NCBI GenBank assembly: GCA_036380835.1
Contig: DASVDZ010000007.1
Location: 34,436 to 98,435 of the forward strand
Direction: 5' to 3'
Source: DASQJL01 sp036380835
GTDB lineage: Bacteria > Eisenbacteria > RBG-16-71-46 > SZUA-252
Length of the DNA: 64,000 nt
Shown here: positions 40,791-50,573 of the stretch, piece after piece
Numbering within the stretch: position 1 is the stretch's first letter
Layout of the letters: each line of letters starts with the position of its first letter
Program-made: the position numbers and the translations under genes
The notes under the pieces: generated by a model
Told to the model about the DNA's origin: nothing
Seen by the model: the letters and a program-made list of their open reading frames with translations, nothing else
The model's database searches: none

Positions 40791-43204
40791 GAGGCGAACG
40801 TCAGCTCGTCGCCGGCACGGGAGATCACCACGTCGCTGCCTTCCTTGAGCTTTCCGCGCAGAACGTGCTCCGAGAGGGGGTCCTCGATGAGCTTCTGGAT
40901 CGCGCGCTTGAGCGGCCGGGCACCGAGCGCGGCGTCGAACCCCTTCTCGACGAGGAGGTCGACCACCGACGGCTCGAATCCGATCTTCACCCCGTTCAGG
41001 CGCAGGCGTTCCGCGACCTGCTCCAGCAGGATCTGCGTGATCTGCTCCATCTGAGGACGCGACAGCGCGTGGAAGACGATCGCCTCGTCGATCCGGTTCA
41101 GGAACTCCGGATTGAAGCTCCGCTTCAGCTCCTCGAGGATGGTCCGCTTCATGTTGTCGTACGTTGAATCCTCGGTGTGTTCCTGGAAGCCCAGGCCGCG
41201 CGAGCCCTTGATCTGGCGCGCCCCGAGGTTCGACGTCATGATCAGCACGGTGTTCTTGAAGTCGACCCGCCGCCTCAAGCTGTCGGTCAGCATCCCATCG
41301 TCCAACACCTGCAAAAGGATGTTGAAGACGTCGGGGTGGGCCTTCTCGATCTCGTCGAGCAGCACGACCGAATAGGGTTTCCGGCGCACCTTCTCGGTCA
41401 GCTGGCCGCCCTCCTCGTGTCCGACGTAGCCCGGGGGGGCGCCGATCAGGCGCGACACCGAGAACTTCTCCATGTACTCGGACATGTCGATGCGGATCAG
41501 CGCGTCGGGATCGTCGAAGAGGAACCGCGCGAGCACGCGCGCGAGCTCCGTCTTTCCAACCCCGGTCGGCCCGAGGAAGATGAACGATCCGATCGGCCGC
41601 CGCGGATCGCGGAGACCGGCCCGGTTCCGACGGATGGCGCGGCTGACCGCCGCCACCGCCTCGTCCTGTCCCACGATCGACTTCCGGAGCTCGTCCTCCA
41701 TGCGGAGGAGTTTCTCCGACTCCTTTTCCTCGATGCGCGAGATCGGGATCCCGGTCATCCTCGAGATGACCTGAGAGATCAGCTCGGCGTCGACGGCGAC
41801 CTCCGTCTCGTGCTTCGTCTCGTTCCAGTTCTTCTTGTGCTCCCGGAGCTTGGCGCGGAGGTCCTTCTCCTTGTCGCGGAATCGGGCCGCCTTCTCGAAC
41901 TCCTGCTGCTGGATCGCGGCCTCCTTCTCCTTCGCGACCTCCTCGACCTGCTTCTCCAGCTCGCGCACCTCGGTCGGGATGGCCGAGATCGAGAGACGCG
42001 CGCACGCGCCCGCCTCGTCGATCACGTCGATCGCCTTGTCGGGCAGGAACCGGTCGTTGATGTAGCGGTCGGCCAGCTTGACGGCGGAGACGATCGCCTC
42101 GTCGGTGTACTTCGAGCCGTGGTGCGCCTCGTACTTGTCGCGCAACCCGAGAATGATCTGGATCGTCTCCTCGACCGACGGAGGGTCCACCATGATCGGC
42201 TGGAAGCGGCGCTCCAGGGCGCCGTCCTTTTCGATGTACTTCCGGAATTCGTCCAGGGTGGTCGCGCCGATGCACTGGAGTTCCCCGCGGGCCAGGGCCG
42301 GCTTCAGCATGTTGGAGGCGTCGATCGCCCCCTCGGCTCCGCCGGCGCCGACGATCGTGTGGAGCTCGTCGATGAAGATGATCGTGTCCTTCGACTCGCG
42401 GATCTCGTTCATGACCGCCTTGAGCCGCTCCTCGAACTGCCCGCGGTACTTGGTTCCCGCGACGACGGCGGCCAGGTCGAGCGTCACGATCCGCTTGTCC
42501 TTCAAGGTCTCCGGCACGCGATTCTCCACGATCCGCTCGGCCAGCCCTTCGGCGATGGCGGTCTTCCCCACCCCCGGCTCGCCGATCAGGATCGGGTTGT
42601 TCTTCTTCCGGCGGGAGAGGACCTGGATCACGCGTTCGATCTCGGACTCGCGCCCGATGATCGGATCGAGCTTGTTCTCGCGGGCCAGCGCCGTGAGGTC
42701 CCGGCCGAACTGGTTCAAGGCCGGGGTTTCGACCTTGCCTTCTCGCTCGGGCTGCGCCACGGACGGGGTCCCTCCCAGGAGCTTCAGCGTCTCCTCCCGC
42801 ACCTTCTTGCGATCGACCCCCAGCTCGAGGAGGACCCGCGCGGCCACGCCTTCGCCTTCCCGGATCAACCCGAGCAGCAGGTGCTCGGTTCCGACGTAGT
42901 TGTGCCCGAGCTGGCGCGCCTCGTCGACCGAGAGCTCCAGCACGCGCTTGGCCCGCGGGGTGAACGGAATCTCCCCGATGGTCAGCGTGCCGCCCGTCGA
43001 CGCGACCATGCTCTCGACCGCCTGGCGAATCGCGTCGAGGTCGAGGCCGAGATTGTTCAGAACGGTCGCGGCGATCCCCTCGCCCTCCCGGATCACGCCC
43101 AGGAGGAGGTGCTCCGTCCCGATGTAGTCGTGCTGCAACCGGGCGGCCTCCTCGCGGGCGAGATACATCACCTTTCGCACACGTTCCGTGAACTTGTCAT
43201 GCAT
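40787..43204 (-). CDS. clpC: ClpC-type AAA+ unfoldase
   Basis: 805 aa. Two N-terminal Clp-N repeats (1-145), AAA+ domain 1 with Walker A GEPGVGKT (208-215) and IIFIDELHTIVGAGGAEG, a middle domain with the UVR-like stretch QQQEFEKAARFRDKEKDL (about 418-435), AAA+ domain 2 with GPTGVGKT and VVLLDEIEKAHPDV, and a D2-small domain ending at Ser805. The UVR-bearing coiled coil is the ClpC rather than ClpA or ClpB type. ATG at 43204 with GGAGGT eight bases upstream. With McsA and McsB encoded just before it, it should degrade arginine-phosphorylated proteins with ClpP, which is not in the window. Its stop overlaps bamA. Confidence 0.95.
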   Translation of the reverse strand: MHDKFTERVRKVMYLAREEAARLQHDYIGTEHLLLGVIREGEGIAATVLNNLGLDLDAIRQAVESMVASTGGTLTIGEIPFTPRAKRVLELSVDEARQLGHNYVGTEHLLLGLIREGEGVAARVLLELGVDRKKVREETLKLLGGTPSVAQPEREGKVETPALNQFGRDLTALARENKLDPIIGRESEIERVIQVLSRRKKNNPILIGEPGVGKTAIAEGLAERIVENRVPETLKDKRIVTLDLAAVVAGTKYRGQFEERLKAVMNEIRESKDTIIFIDELHTIVGAGGAEGAIDASNMLKPALARGELQCIGATTLDEFRKYIEKDGALERRFQPIMVDPPSVEETIQIILGLRDKYEAHHGSKYTDEAIVSAVKLADRYINDRFLPDKAIDVIDEAGACARLSISAIPTEVRELEKQVEEVAKEKEAAIQQQEFEKAARFRDKEKDLRAKLREHKKNWNETKHETEVAVDAELISQVISRMTGIPISRIEEKESEKLLRMEDELRKSIVGQDEAVAAVSRAIRRNRAGLRDPRRPIGSFIFLGPTGVGKTELARVLARFLFDDPDALIRIDMSEYMEKFSVSRLIGAPPGYVGHEEGGQLTEKVRRKPYSVVLLDEIEKAHPDVFNILLQVLDDGMLTDSLRRRVDFKNTVLIMTSNLGARQIKGSRGLGFQEHTEDSTYDNMKRTILEELKRSFNPEFLNRIDEAIVFHALSRPQMEQITQILLEQVAERLRLNGVKIGFEPSVVDLLVEKGFDAALGARPLKRAIQKLIEDPLSEHVLRGKLKEGSDVVISRAGDELTFAS

Positions 43205-43226
43205 GGATGAAGACCTCCGCCTCTCG

Positions 43227-44300
43227 CTAGTTGGAGCTCGCGCCGTCGCCGGCGCCGTCGAGCAGGCCGCGGACGTACTCGGCCCGCACGACGTTGCGCT
43301 CCCTCTGTTCCATTTCACGCCCAGCGAAGAGCTGCAGGTGCGCCGGCTGGGTGCGGATCAGCATCTCGTTCAAGGTCTGCACGTCGGTGAGCCCGTCCAT
43401 CTGCAGCGCCACGCCGAAGCGGACGGCCGAGGAGAGGTTCACCACTTCCTGGGACGTGATCACGCGGCTGTGCCGCAGCGTCCCGTACGCCCTCCAGATC
43501 TTGTCCTCGACCTGGACGCGGGCGTCCTTCACCAGCTCTTCCCGGGCGCGCTGCTCGTAGTCGATGATCTGACGGGTCACGCGCTCCAGGCTGTCGACCG
43601 TCTCGCGCTCGCTCTGGCCCAGGGTGGTCTGGTTCGAGATCTGGAAGAAGTTCCCCATGATCTGCGAGCCCTCGCCGTAGAAGCCCCGCACCGCGAGGCC
43701 GACCTGCGTGATCCCCTGGAGCACCTTTCCGATCTGGCGCGTGAGCACCAGGGACGGCAGGTGGATCAGGACCGACGCGCGCATTCCGGTGCCGGCGTTC
43801 GTCGGGCAGGCGGTCAGGTAGCCCAGATCGTCGTTGAAAGCATAGTCGAGGTCCTGCGCCAAATCATCATCGATGGCGTTGACCGACTCCCACGCGGAGC
43901 GGAGCTGGAACCCCGACGCGAGCGCCTGGAGCCTCAGATGATCCTCCTCGTTCACCATCAGGGAGACGCTCTCGTCCGGAATGAGGAGGAGCCCGCGCAG
44001 CTTGCCGTTGTCCGCCAGGTCGGTCGAGATCAGGTGTCGCTCGACCAGGAACTGGCGGTCGAGCGGCGTCAGCTCCCGCATCTGGAGGGCCGTCGAGGCC
44101 TGGAGCGCGGGAGTCTTCCGCACCGCGGTCACCGTGCTCGAGTAGACCATCGCCAGCTGCTCCTCGCGCGCGCGATGCGTAAACGGCACGTCCTTCAGAT
44201 TCCGAGCCAGGCGTACCCGGGTGGAGAGCACGACGTCCGAGGACGGACCGCTCCCGTCGAGCCAGCGGCCCAGCGTCTGGGCGAGCGGCACGAGCTTCAC
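43227..44300 (-). CDS. mcsB: protein-arginine kinase McsB
   Basis: 357 aa, phosphagen-kinase fold acting on protein arginines. STRVRLARN (26-34) and NEEDH (117-121) are nucleotide/substrate motifs; the catalytic cysteine is Cys165 in CPTNAGTGMRASV. The C-terminal RNVVRAEYVR resembles the RDxxRA allosteric phospho-arginine pocket. GTG at 44300 overlaps the mcsA stop. The sequence keeps all expected catalytic residues, so it should be active. Together with McsA it marks misfolded or regulatory proteins for ClpCP, or silences a regulator of the CtsR type; no ctsR gene is present. Confidence 0.95.
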   Translation of the reverse strand: MKLVPLAQTLGRWLDGSGPSSDVVLSTRVRLARNLKDVPFTHRAREEQLAMVYSSTVTAVRKTPALQASTALQMRELTPLDRQFLVERHLISTDLADNGKLRGLLLIPDESVSLMVNEEDHLRLQALASGFQLRSAWESVNAIDDDLAQDLDYAFNDDLGYLTACPTNAGTGMRASVLIHLPSLVLTRQIGKVLQGITQVGLAVRGFYGEGSQIMGNFFQISNQTTLGQSERETVDSLERVTRQIIDYEQRAREELVKDARVQVEDKIWRAYGTLRHSRVITSQEVVNLSSAVRFGVALQMDGLTDVQTLNEMLIRTQPAHLQLFAGREMEQRERNVVRAEYVRGLLDGAGDGASSN

Positions 44301-44854
44301 GCGGACTCCTTCCCGCGGCTCGCGGCCGGGCCGCCCTCCGCCTCCGTGGGCGGGCCCTCGCGCGTCTCGATCGCCCGGATCTGGTCGCGCAGCGCCGCCG
44401 CGGCCTCGAATTCCTCGCGCTCGATCGCGCGCTGCATCTCCTCGTGGAGCCGCTGGATCTCGCGGCGGAGCGCGACGCGCTCCGAGTCCCGCTCGGGCGT
44501 CTTCCCGACGTGCTTGGTGCTGCCGTGGATCCGTCTTAGGAGCGGCCGGAGCTGGGTGCGGAACGTGGCGTAGCACTCGGAGCAGCCGAGACGGCCGGTC
44601 TCGCGGAAGTTGGAGTAGACGAGCCCGCACTTCGGGCACTGGACGCGCCCGATCTTGGCCTCTTCCCCGACCCCCGCCTGGTCGACCATGCCCGCCAGGA
44701 GATCCCCGACGGAGAACTTGGACTTCAGGAGCGGAACGTGGTACCCGCGCTCTTCGGCGCACTTCTCGCAGACGTGATACTCCGACTTCTTGTTGTTCAC
44801 GATCTCCGTGAAGTGGACGATGGCCGGCCGCTTTCCGCAGAGCTGACACTGCAT
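44297..44854 (-). CDS. mcsA: McsA-like zinc-finger/UVR protein, activator of McsB
   Basis: 185 aa. Four CxxC pairs: CQLC (3-6), CEKC (about 29-32), CPKC (about 73-76) and CSEC (about 91-94), forming two zinc sites, then a C-terminal UVR motif (IQRLHEEMQRAIEREEFEAAA, residues about 134-154). This is the McsA architecture; McsA stimulates McsB kinase. ATG at 44854 follows GGGGAGAGGAAAG. The gene heads mcsA-mcsB-clpC-bamA and the envelope genes beyond. UvrB-like UVR partners are alternatives but the mcsB overlap makes McsA firm. Confidence 0.92.
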   Translation of the reverse strand: MQCQLCGKRPAIVHFTEIVNNKKSEYHVCEKCAEERGYHVPLLKSKFSVGDLLAGMVDQAGVGEEAKIGRVQCPKCGLVYSNFRETGRLGCSECYATFRTQLRPLLRRIHGSTKHVGKTPERDSERVALRREIQRLHEEMQRAIEREEFEAAAALRDQIRAIETREGPPTEAEGGPAASRGKESA

Positions 44855-44905
44855 GGGTCGCTTTCCTCTCCCCCCGGGGAATCCTACTCTTTAGATGCCT
44901 GCTGC

Positions 44906-45610
44906 TTACAGAATCATCGGCGCCAAACGGCCATCCTCAAGGGAGAGGACGCTCCCGGCCGATCGCGCAACATCCATGTTATGTGTCGCAATGACAATGG
45001 CTTGACGCTCATCGCGCCGATACCGTTCGAAGATTTCGAGAAGCGCCCCCGTCGCGGCTCGGTCGAGATTGCCGGTCGGCTCGTCGGCGAGGAGCACCGC
45101 CGGCTTGAGATGCAAGGCCCGCGCCACCGCGACGCGCTGCTGTTCCCCGCCCGAGAGCTCGGCCGGCTTGTGCTCGGCGCGCGCCTCGAGGCCGAGGTCC
45201 CGGAGGAGGCCCTCCGCCCGGTCCCGGGTCTGGGCGGCCGGCCGGCCGGCGATCCACCCAGGCATCATCACGTTCTCGAGCGCTGTGAATTCCGGCAGGA
45301 GCTGGTGGAACTGGAAGACGAACCCGACGGCGCGGCAGCGGAGCCGGGAACGCCCCTCCTCGTCGAGGTCGGTCATCGACGTCCCGCCGACCACCACGCG
45401 TCCGGCCGACGGGCGGTCGAGCCCGCCGAGGAGGTGGAGCAGCGTCGACTTCCCCGATCCCGACGCTCCGACCACCGCCACCATCTCCCCGGGGGCGACG
45501 CGAAGGGAGGCGTCCCGGAGGACGGTGAGGGGCGCCATCCCCTCATCGTACGTCTTCGCGAGTCCGACGGCTTCGAGGGCCGGCGGGCCGCCGTCCCCCG
45601 CGTCACTCAT
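44906..45610 (-). CDS. lolD: lipoprotein-releasing ABC ATPase LolD
   Basis: 234 aa. Walker A GASGSGKST (48-56), Q-loop FQFHQLLPEFTALENVMMP, a stretch typical of LolD, signature LSGGEQQ (about 155-161), and Walker B VLLADEPTGNLD. It powers extraction of lipoproteins from the inner membrane together with the LolC-type permease encoded just upstream. The ATG at 45610 overlaps the permease stop by eight bases. Only one permease is present here, as in a homodimeric LolF-like arrangement, unless another is elsewhere. Confidence 0.92.
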   Translation of the reverse strand: MSDAGDGGPPALEAVGLAKTYDEGMAPLTVLRDASLRVAPGEMVAVVGASGSGKSTLLHLLGGLDRPSAGRVVVGGTSMTDLDEEGRSRLRCRAVGFVFQFHQLLPEFTALENVMMPGWIAGRPAAQTRDRAEGLLRDLGLEARAEHKPAELSGGEQQRVAVARALHLKPAVLLADEPTGNLDRAATGALLEIFERYRRDERQAIVIATHNMDVARSAGSVLSLEDGRLAPMIL

Positions 45611-46826
45611 AACGGATCGTCTGGACTGGGGCGAGCCGCGCCGCCTGCCACGCCGGATAGAGGCTCGCCACGAAACAGGTCGCGGTCGCCGCGACCGCGA
45701 CGAGCGCGAAGTCGGTCCAGTCCATTTTCACGGGCAGCGTGTCGATGAAGTAGATCTCGCCCGGGAGGTGGAGGAGCTTGTACCGGCCGAGCGCGTAGGA
45801 GACGCCGTATCCGGCCAGGAGCCCCAGGCTCGTCCCGCAGAACCCGACGAGCGTCCCCTGCAGGAGGAAGATCTGGAGGATTCCCCGCGGCGTCACCCCC
45901 ATGGTGCGCAGTACCCCGATGTCCCGGCGCTTCTCCAGCACCAGCATGACCAGGCTCGACACGATGTTCACCGCCGCCACGATCACGATGAGGATCAGGA
46001 TGGTGAACATCACCGCCTTTTCGATCCGCATCCAGGCGAAGAGATTCCGATTCAGGTCGATCCAGTTGGTGACCCGAAAGCCGGTGCCGAGCGCCCGCTC
46101 GAGGAGCCGGGAGTCGTCCCGCGCGCGGAACATGTCGGGGATCCGGAGCTGGTAGCCGGTGATCTCCCCCCCGATCCCGAAGAAATCCTGGGCCGTCCGC
46201 ATCAGGACCACCCCGAACGAGGAATCGTACTCGTAGAGGCCCGACTGGAAGATCGAGCTGACCCGGAGCCGCATCGAGCGCGGGACCCCGCCCAGCACGC
46301 CGCCCGGCTCCTCCGTCGGCAGGCTGATCAGGATGACGTCGCCGCGCGTGACCCTGAGCCTGAGCGCCAGCTCCTGGCCCAGCGCGATCCCCGGCATGTC
46401 ACCCCCGTCGAACGCGTCGCGGGAGGGAGCGACGTGCGACAGGATGTCGGTGACGCGCACCTCCTCCCGCGGATCGACTCCCTTCAGCACCATGCCGTCG
46501 ACGCCGTGGCGCGACGCCACCATCACCTTACCGTAGACGAACGGAGCGATCTCGGCGTCCGGCAGGGACGTCCGCATCGTCAGGACGGCGGCCGGATCGG
46601 GCGCGATCGGACGGTCGTCCGCCGAGAAGACGGCGATGTGGGCGTTCGTGCCGGCGATCCGGCGCTGCACCTGGTCCTCGAAGCCGTTCATGACGGAGAG
46701 GACGATCGTGAGGGCGGCGACGCCCACGAAGACCCCGCCGACGGCCAGGAGGCTGACCAGGGTGATGAAGTTGAGCCGCCGCTTCGACCGGAGGTAGCGC
46801 GACGCGATGATCCAGACGTAACCCAT
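45603..46826 (-). CDS. lolC: LolC/LolE-type lipoprotein-releasing permease
   Basis: 407 aa. The N-terminal WIIASRYLRSKRRLNFITLVSLLAVGGVF motif (described by residues about 5-33) is diagnostic of LolC/E; a large periplasmic domain spans about 45-265 and three C-terminal helices follow, with DIGVLRTMGVTPRGILQIF between them. It ends in APVQTIRYE. ATG at 46826. No Shine-Dalgarno sequence is visible because the 25 nt upstream are filled by a perfect GC hairpin. It works with LolD, whose gene overlaps downstream. Confidence 0.92.
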   Translation of the reverse strand: MGYVWIIASRYLRSKRRLNFITLVSLLAVGGVFVGVAALTIVLSVMNGFEDQVQRRIAGTNAHIAVFSADDRPIAPDPAAVLTMRTSLPDAEIAPFVYGKVMVASRHGVDGMVLKGVDPREEVRVTDILSHVAPSRDAFDGGDMPGIALGQELALRLRVTRGDVILISLPTEEPGGVLGGVPRSMRLRVSSIFQSGLYEYDSSFGVVLMRTAQDFFGIGGEITGYQLRIPDMFRARDDSRLLERALGTGFRVTNWIDLNRNLFAWMRIEKAVMFTILILIVIVAAVNIVSSLVMLVLEKRRDIGVLRTMGVTPRGILQIFLLQGTLVGFCGTSLGLLAGYGVSYALGRYKLLHLPGEIYFIDTLPVKMDWTDFALVAVAATATCFVASLYPAWQAARLAPVQTIRYE

Positions 46827-46832
46827 CCGTGG

Positions 46833-46851
46833 GCGGCGCGGGCGCGCGCCG

Positions 46852-46852
<1 letters not shown>
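46833..46852 (-). other. perfect GC hairpin immediately before lolC
   Basis: GCGGCGCG (46833-46840), 4-nt loop, CGCGCCGC (46845-46852): eight uninterrupted G-C pairs between the lysS stop and the lolC ATG, seven bases from the start codon. No T-run follows, so it is not a normal intrinsic terminator. Confidence 0.5.
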
Positions 46853-48315
<1,463 letters not shown>

Positions 48316-48387
48316 GGCGCTCCGGGGGCGAGAGTTCCGGCCGCGACGAATCGCGGCGGAACGCCGGATCACGCGGCAAGTCGGAGG

Positions 48388-48416
48388 ATTCTAGGGAGTG
48401 AAGCGGGACGGGTCAA
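48388..48416 (-). promoter_or_regulatory. strong promoter of lysS
   Basis: Minus strand TTGACC (48416-48411), 17-nt spacer, TAGAAT (48393-48388). The -10 box overlaps the gspE stop codon. The expected RNA start is near 48381. Confidence 0.7.
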
Positions 48417-50355
48417 GCCTCGCGGCCGCCGCGGACTCCGATTCCGGTTCGGATTCGAACGCCGGCGCGTCCTCGCGCGCCCGGCCGCAGGCGGGACAGA
48501 AGCTCCAGTCGGGCGCCGCTCGCCGCCCGCACCCGAGACACGTGAGCGCGGCGCGCGTGCCGCAGTGCGGGCAGAAGGAGTACTCGAAGGAGACGGTCTG
48601 ATGACAGCCGGTGCAGATGCGGCCGCCCTCGTCCTCGGTGGAGACGACGCGCGTCAGCTCCTCGAACGTCGTCTCGCCCGCCAGCACCTTGGAGAGGCCG
48701 TCCTGGCCGATCGTCACCATGCCGGCCTCGACCGCCGCGGAGCGGACCATCGCCTCGGTGGCGCCGGAGGAGACGAGGCGACGGAGCGCCTCGTCCATCT
48801 CGAGCACCTCGAAGACGCCGGTCCTTCCCCGGAACCCCGTCTGGGCGCAGAGATCGCAGCCGACGGGACGGTAGAGCACGAAGTCGCGCGCGTCCCGGCC
48901 GCTCAGCCCCAGGCGCCGGAGCACGTCCCCCGTGGGCACGTACGCGTCCTTGCACTTCGGGCAGAGCGTGCGCACGAGGCGCATCGAGACGACGCCGATC
49001 AGGCTCGACGCCACCATGTAGGGCGCCAGGCCCAGGTCGACGAGTCGCGTGACGGCCGACGCCGCGTCGTTGGTGTGCACGGTGGTGAGCACGAGGTGGC
49101 CGGTGATCGACGCTCGGAAGGCGATCTGCGCCGTGTCCGCGTCGCGAATCTCGCCCACCATCATGATGTCGGGGTCCTGCCGCAGCATGGCGCGGAGGAC
49201 CGACGCGAAGGACTTCTTCCCGCGCTCGTCCACCTGGACCTGATTGACGCCGGGGATCTGGTGCTCGATCGGGTCCTCGGCGGTGACGATGTTCTTCGCC
49301 ACCGTGTGGATCTGCTGGAGGAGCGAATAGAGGAGCGTCGTCTTGCCGCTTCCCGTCGGCCCGGTGACGATGAGAATTCCCTGCGGCCGGGCCCCGTACG
49401 CGCGCAGGCGCTCCAGGCCCTCCGGCGAGAGCCCGAGCGTGTCGAGGCGGAGGGCCGACCGCTCCTGATCGGCGATCCGGATCACGACCTTCTCCCCTTG
49501 CAGCGTGGGAAGGGTCGAGACGCGGAGGTCGATCCGGCGCCCCTCCGATTCCACGCGGATGCGCCCGTCCTGCGGCATCCGCTTCTCCGCGATGTCGAGG
49601 CTCGCGAGGATCTTGATGCGCGAGACCAGAGCGCCCTGGGTCCACTTGGGGAGCCGCTCCAAGTCCTGTAAGAGGCCGTCGACGCGGATCCGGACGGAGA
49701 CCGCCTTCTCTTGAGGCTCGATGTGGATGTCGCTCGCCCGAAGCTCGACCGCGCGCGAGATGAGCCAGTTGGTGAGGCGGACGATCGGCGAGCCCGATCC
49801 CAGCCGCTCCAGCTCCTCCGGCGATTCGTCGGTGACCTCCTCCACCAGCTCGCGGACCTCGCGCGCCGGATCGTTCTTGATGATCGTCTCGAGGACCTGC
49901 ACCACCGAGTCGTCCATGTGGTAGTAGCGCGAGATCGCCTCGAGGATCTCCGACGGCGGGGCGAGGACGGGGCGGACGAAGTAGCCGCTCTGGAACCGGA
50001 TGTCCTCGAGGGCGGAGGCGTTCAGCGGGTCGGCCATCGCGACGCGGATGGTGTTCCGGTTCTCCACCTCGACGGGCATCGCGGTGTACTTCTTGGCGAG
50101 CTCTTCCTTGACGAGGGCGATGGCGCCTTCGTCGATGGCGAGGGAGGCCAGGTCGACGATCGGGAGGCCGAGCTGCTGGTGGAGGACGCGGCAGACGTCG
50201 CCCTCGGTCACCATGCCGCCGCGCGCGAGGATCTGCCCGAGCGGCTCCCGCGTCTGCCGCTGGCGCCTCAGCGCCTCCTTGAGCTGGTCCTCGTTCAGGA
50301 GGCCCGCCTCGAGGAGGTACTCGCCGAGCTTCTTTCGACGTCCGTTGTCCGTCAC
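48391..50355 (-). CDS. GspE/PilB-type secretion ATPase with a C-terminal double zinc ribbon
   Basis: 654 aa. MshEN/GspE N-terminal domain (KKLGEYLLEAGLLNEDQLKE, 1-150), then the hexameric ATPase with Walker A GPTGSGKTT (about 325), Asp box EDPIEHQIPGVNQVQVDERG, Walker B MMVGEIRDADTAQIA and the family zinc site CPKC/CDLC. Unusually about 85 residues follow: CTGC, CPHC, CLGC, CPAC form two zinc ribbons (DZANK type), then an acidic tail. GTG at 50355 was chosen for GGGGAG eight bases upstream; ATG at 50373 is possible. It drives pilus or type II assembly; no pilin, GspF or secretin genes are in the window. Confidence 0.88.
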   Translation of the reverse strand: MTDNGRRKKLGEYLLEAGLLNEDQLKEALRRQRQTREPLGQILARGGMVTEGDVCRVLHQQLGLPIVDLASLAIDEGAIALVKEELAKKYTAMPVEVENRNTIRVAMADPLNASALEDIRFQSGYFVRPVLAPPSEILEAISRYYHMDDSVVQVLETIIKNDPAREVRELVEEVTDESPEELERLGSGSPIVRLTNWLISRAVELRASDIHIEPQEKAVSVRIRVDGLLQDLERLPKWTQGALVSRIKILASLDIAEKRMPQDGRIRVESEGRRIDLRVSTLPTLQGEKVVIRIADQERSALRLDTLGLSPEGLERLRAYGARPQGILIVTGPTGSGKTTLLYSLLQQIHTVAKNIVTAEDPIEHQIPGVNQVQVDERGKKSFASVLRAMLRQDPDIMMVGEIRDADTAQIAFRASITGHLVLTTVHTNDAASAVTRLVDLGLAPYMVASSLIGVVSMRLVRTLCPKCKDAYVPTGDVLRRLGLSGRDARDFVLYRPVGCDLCAQTGFRGRTGVFEVLEMDEALRRLVSSGATEAMVRSAAVEAGMVTIGQDGLSKVLAGETTFEELTRVVSTEDEGGRICTGCHQTVSFEYSFCPHCGTRAALTCLGCGRRAAPDWSFCPACGRAREDAPAFESEPESESAAAARLDPSRFTP

Positions 50356-50531
50356 CGCCAGCGCTCCCCGCATCGTGGGACGACCATCCTGGGATTCCGA
50401 CCCGCACGTCGTATAGCGCAAGCGTCATGCCACCGGGCCGGCGCGGGGACGCGGCGGGCAAGCGACCGCCTTCCAATGAGATGCGTGGCGGACGGGGGTT
50501 CGGGCGGCGGAGCGCGGGGGCGGCGCCGGCC

Positions 50532-50551
50532 AAAATCGTGCAAGACGCACG
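50532..50551 (-). terminator. weak terminator candidate behind purF
   Basis: Short inverted repeat CGTGC / GCACG (50537-50541, 50547-50551) followed on the minus strand by ATTTT (50536-50532), 23 nt behind the purF stop. The stem is only five pairs. The rest of the 218-nt gap 50356-50573 shows nothing else certain. Confidence 0.35.
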
Positions 50552-50573
50552 GCCGGCGGACGATTCGTGGCCG

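Noticed and set aside
38364..43210. Very long plus-strand open frames (for example 896 and 677 codons) across bamA and clpC
   Set aside because: They lie antisense to clear bamA and clpC genes, are rich in Arg/Glu/Asp/Val/Leu as expected for high-GC shadow frames, and show no family motifs.
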